A DNA stretch of 27,349 nt from positions 267,022-294,370 of the forward strand of contig BFEA01000645.1 of assembly GCA_003427395.1 (NCBI GenBank). The letters are read 5' to 3'. Below, one piece after another: positions 25,465 to 27,349 of the stretch. How positions within the stretch are numbered: the stretch's first letter is position 1; each line of letters starts with the position of its first letter. This DNA comes from Chara braunii (taxonomy: Eukaryota; Streptophyta; Charophyceae; Charales; Characeae). The position numbers and the translations under genes were made by a program. The notes under the pieces are model-generated. The model searched no databases and was not told the DNA's origin. It saw only the letters and a program-made list of their open reading frames with translations.

Positions 25465-26839
25465 TAATGACCCGCCATAACACAGACTAAGAACACTGCT
25501 AATTTTTGAAGTTTTGCTGACGGAATGGATGCCTTGCTGAGATTCCCGCATTCTGCTGAGTTTTCTAAGTCTGTATGTGTGCATGCTTGTTGACTTGCGT
25601 GCCTGTCTGAGTGCTTGTCGGCATGAGTGTGTGTGTGACCCGCAAGGGTACTTGCTTGTTTGGCAGGCCCGTAGGGCCGATACTTACCTGTGGCCGTGGC
25701 ATTGAGGGTTGCAGCAGGGGAAAACACTCAAGTGGCGGAGCCAGAGGCCCGCAGCCCTTGGAGTAGCGGAAAAACACTCAAGTAGCAGGTAGGCCGGTAC
25801 CGCACCCAGTAGCAGTAGATGTGCCGGGTACTCGAGGCCGAGCGGAAGAAGACAAAGTTGGCATTTTTAGAGGCCCAGTAGCGGAAGGCTAGGTCTAGGC
25901 CGGTACCAGTCCATCCAATCAGAGTCTAGAGCCTGTACGGGCAATATCAGAGTCTGCAATGATGTTTCCCTCCGAAAGGGAGGAGGTACCAGTTGCTTGG
26001 GAGGCCGAGCAACCTGGAAGTCACCGCCCAAGAGGCAAGTAGGTCGCTATATCAAGAGGCCGAGGGAAGAGCTCTGCCTCATTCTTCAGTGTGTGAGTTG
26101 GGCATCACACTGTTTGAGCGCTGGTTGGAAGAGCGCTGGCTACTACAGCACTACTCGGAGGAAGAAGCCGGGAGCTTCCATCTTGGCTATGGTGGAGCTC
26201 TACCGATAGGAGGAGGGAGAAGAGGACCAAGGGGGAGAGTGTCGAGGTACCTACCTGGCTATGGTGGACACCATCTTCATCACCTTGTTAGGCGCTGCAT
26301 TTGGAAGGCCCCAGATGGGGTAATGCCGCACCAAGGAAGCTCGGGGCAGAGTCAGGCATGGCGGTTCAGTGAGCAGCAGCATAGCTGCTTTGAGTTGTCC
26401 TTTGCACAGGTGAGCAGCAACATAACTGCTTTGCGTTGTCCTTTGCACAGGAGGGTGAAGCCCTCGGTAGTCCGCCATAGCCTCGGCCTGCGATGAAGAG
26501 GAAGGAGAAGGGTGGCCATTGCTATGGTGGACCTCATGTTGTGCCTGCAGTAGAAGTGGGATTTGGACATTGATTCTGGTTCAGCCATTCAACATTATTA
26601 TTGTTATTTCTTGTTTGAATAAGAGTGGAGGAGATTGGTTGGCGAAGAAGAAGAGCCTTGTCATTGGTCTATGCTGGAGTACATCGTCTTCTTCTTCTTC
26701 CTTCCCTCTCTCTCCTATCAAGTTCATTCATTTCTTTTTGCGATTGGACGGCATTGTACTTTCATCATTTCTTTTTGCGATTGGACGGCATTGTACTTTC
26801 TGATGAATGTATACTTCAAAATTGGCCAGGATCCTAACA
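25465..26839 (+). repeat. Element A 3' LTR
   Basis: Aligns end to end with 15404-16767, with scattered substitutions and small indels. The most differences I see are in the first 100 bp. It has the same CTATATCA box (26046-26053). It carries a private 37 bp tandem duplication (about 26729-26804, TTTCTTTTTGCGATTGGACG twice). It ends GGATCCTAACA. Confidence 0.92.
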
Positions 26840-27023
26840 CTTGACAAGTTTCTCTTCTGATTGGGTTCATTACATTATCCTCCCCAATATTATCCTCATT
26901 ATTCTCCTAGTTCCTATCTCATTGTTATTGTAAATTCATAATTATTATCGTAGTTATTATCGTAATTACTATCCTCATTATTACCCTCATTATTCATAGA
27001 TCCATCCACCCATAAATAATGTC

Positions 27024-27071
<48 letters not shown>

Positions 27072-27200
27072 CCTTAGAGCTCATAGATCCATCCAGCAAT
27101 GAATGATAAGGTTGATGATAACGATGACGTCATCCATCCAATCACAAACATTTCCACGGCCAGCCACAACTCCCTTATATGTCTATCATTCCGTGACTGT
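26840..27200. other. AT-rich spacer with GAT microsatellite
   Basis: ATT/TTATCGTAATTA-type repeats at 26890-26995 and GAT repeats at about 27021-27070. CATAGATCCATCCA occurs twice (about 26996 and 27081). No gene. Confidence 0.7.
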
Positions 27201-27308
27201 GTTACCACGCGTTCATTGAACGTGCGTTTCGTGTTCATGGTTTGAACGCGGTGAACGCGTTTGACGCGTTTGCGCAGGGGGGGGTTGGTGCGGGGGGTGG
27301 GCTGGGGG

Positions 27309-27310
<2 letters not shown>
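27201..27310. repeat. GAACGCG/GTTCA repeat cluster and G-rich stretch
   Basis: CGTTCA-T-TGAACG palindrome at 27210-27222, then GTTCATGG, TTTGAACGCGG, TGAACGCGTTTGACGCGTTT, then a G-rich run with GGGGGG. No known motif is assigned. Confidence 0.5.

Positions 27311-27349
<39 letters not shown>
27311..27349. repeat. GT microsatellite at window end
   Basis: About 19 GT units running to the window edge. Confidence 0.95.

Larger units (their letters stand above)
15404..26839 (+). mobile_element. Element A: Ty3/gypsy chromovirus, decayed, with nested solo LTR
   Basis: Flanked by direct LTRs 15404-16767 and 25465-26839, with an initiator-Met PBS at 16769. The internal order is gag, protease, RT, RNase H, integrase, chromodomain. 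The chromodomain after the integrase GPY/F region assigns it to the chromoviruses, the Ty3 lineage of plants and fungi. The internal span is about 8.7 kb, of which 1.39 kb is a nested solo LTR. Every coding part carries stops or frameshifts. No clean target duplication is visible: the left flank ends ACTTTTG and the right begins CTTGAC. LTR ends are good to about 2 bp; TGTAATGACCC at 15402 would give a TG start, but the 3' copy reads AGTAATGACCC. Confidence 0.93.

Noticed and set aside
15397-26845. Target duplication of Element A
   Set aside because: ACTTT on the left and ACTTG on the right match in four of five bases only if the LTR ends at TAAC, which conflicts with the other LTR ends.

Overview
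This is a repeat-dominated nuclear window from a plant-lineage eukaryote. Evidence: plant-type telomere-like CCCTAAA words, a U2 snRNA fragment with the plant-type 5' end, two Ty3/gypsy LTR retrotransposons primed by initiator-Met tRNA (one a chromovirus with a chromodomain), GT-AG intron-like segments, and very abundant microsatellites with one assembly gap (Ns at 13657-13760). The repeat style and the coiled-coil Gag remind me of a charophyte alga such as Chara. That is inference; I cannot search a database. I can support no intact host gene. The only non-transposon coding candidate is an exon-like coiled-coil fragment at the left edge (minus strand, 1-161).

Layout. 1-1300: exon-like fragment, a 13-15 bp minisatellite, an array of palindromic 15-mers, a purine tract and telomere-like words within an inverted repeat. 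1380-1476: a 3'-truncated U2 snRNA retropseudogene with A-tail and 14 bp target duplication. 1480-6640: no recognisable gene; possible LTR-like promoter near 2150, nested inverted repeats at 3888-3950, a purine-rich array with a 477 bp duplication (4795-5582), a TTTTTC tract and short duplications. 6960-7200: 20 bp minisatellite. 7225 to about 12966: Element B, a minus-strand Ty3/gypsy element with two LTRs, PBS, coiled-coil Gag, nucleocapsid, protease and only the N-terminal part of RT, which is joined directly to the 3' LTR because the rest of pol is deleted. 12967-15400: no recognisable gene, a possible LTR/promoter fragment and the GA microsatellite holding the gap. 15404-26839: Element A, a plus-strand chromovirus with two LTRs of about 1.37 kb, PBS, a 1.5 kb leader, gag, protease, RT, RNase H, integrase and chromodomain, all decayed by stops and frameshifts. 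Its pol is split by a nested solo LTR of a related subfamily (22585-23976, 5 bp target duplication). 26840-27349: AT-rich sequence, GAT and GT microsatellites and a GAACGCG repeat cluster.

The genes belong to retrotransposition cycles: Gag makes the particle, protease matures it, RT/RNase H copies the RNA from a tRNA primer and integrase inserts it, with the chromodomain expected to bias the target. Neither element can now encode a full set. The history reads as insertion of Element A, then insertion of a sister element into its pol, then LTR-LTR recombination leaving a solo LTR, with continuing point decay. The oddest signals are the U2 retropseudogene, the intron-like segments inside Element A, the leader hairpin and the array of GGTCAA (W-box-like) words in the Element B leader.
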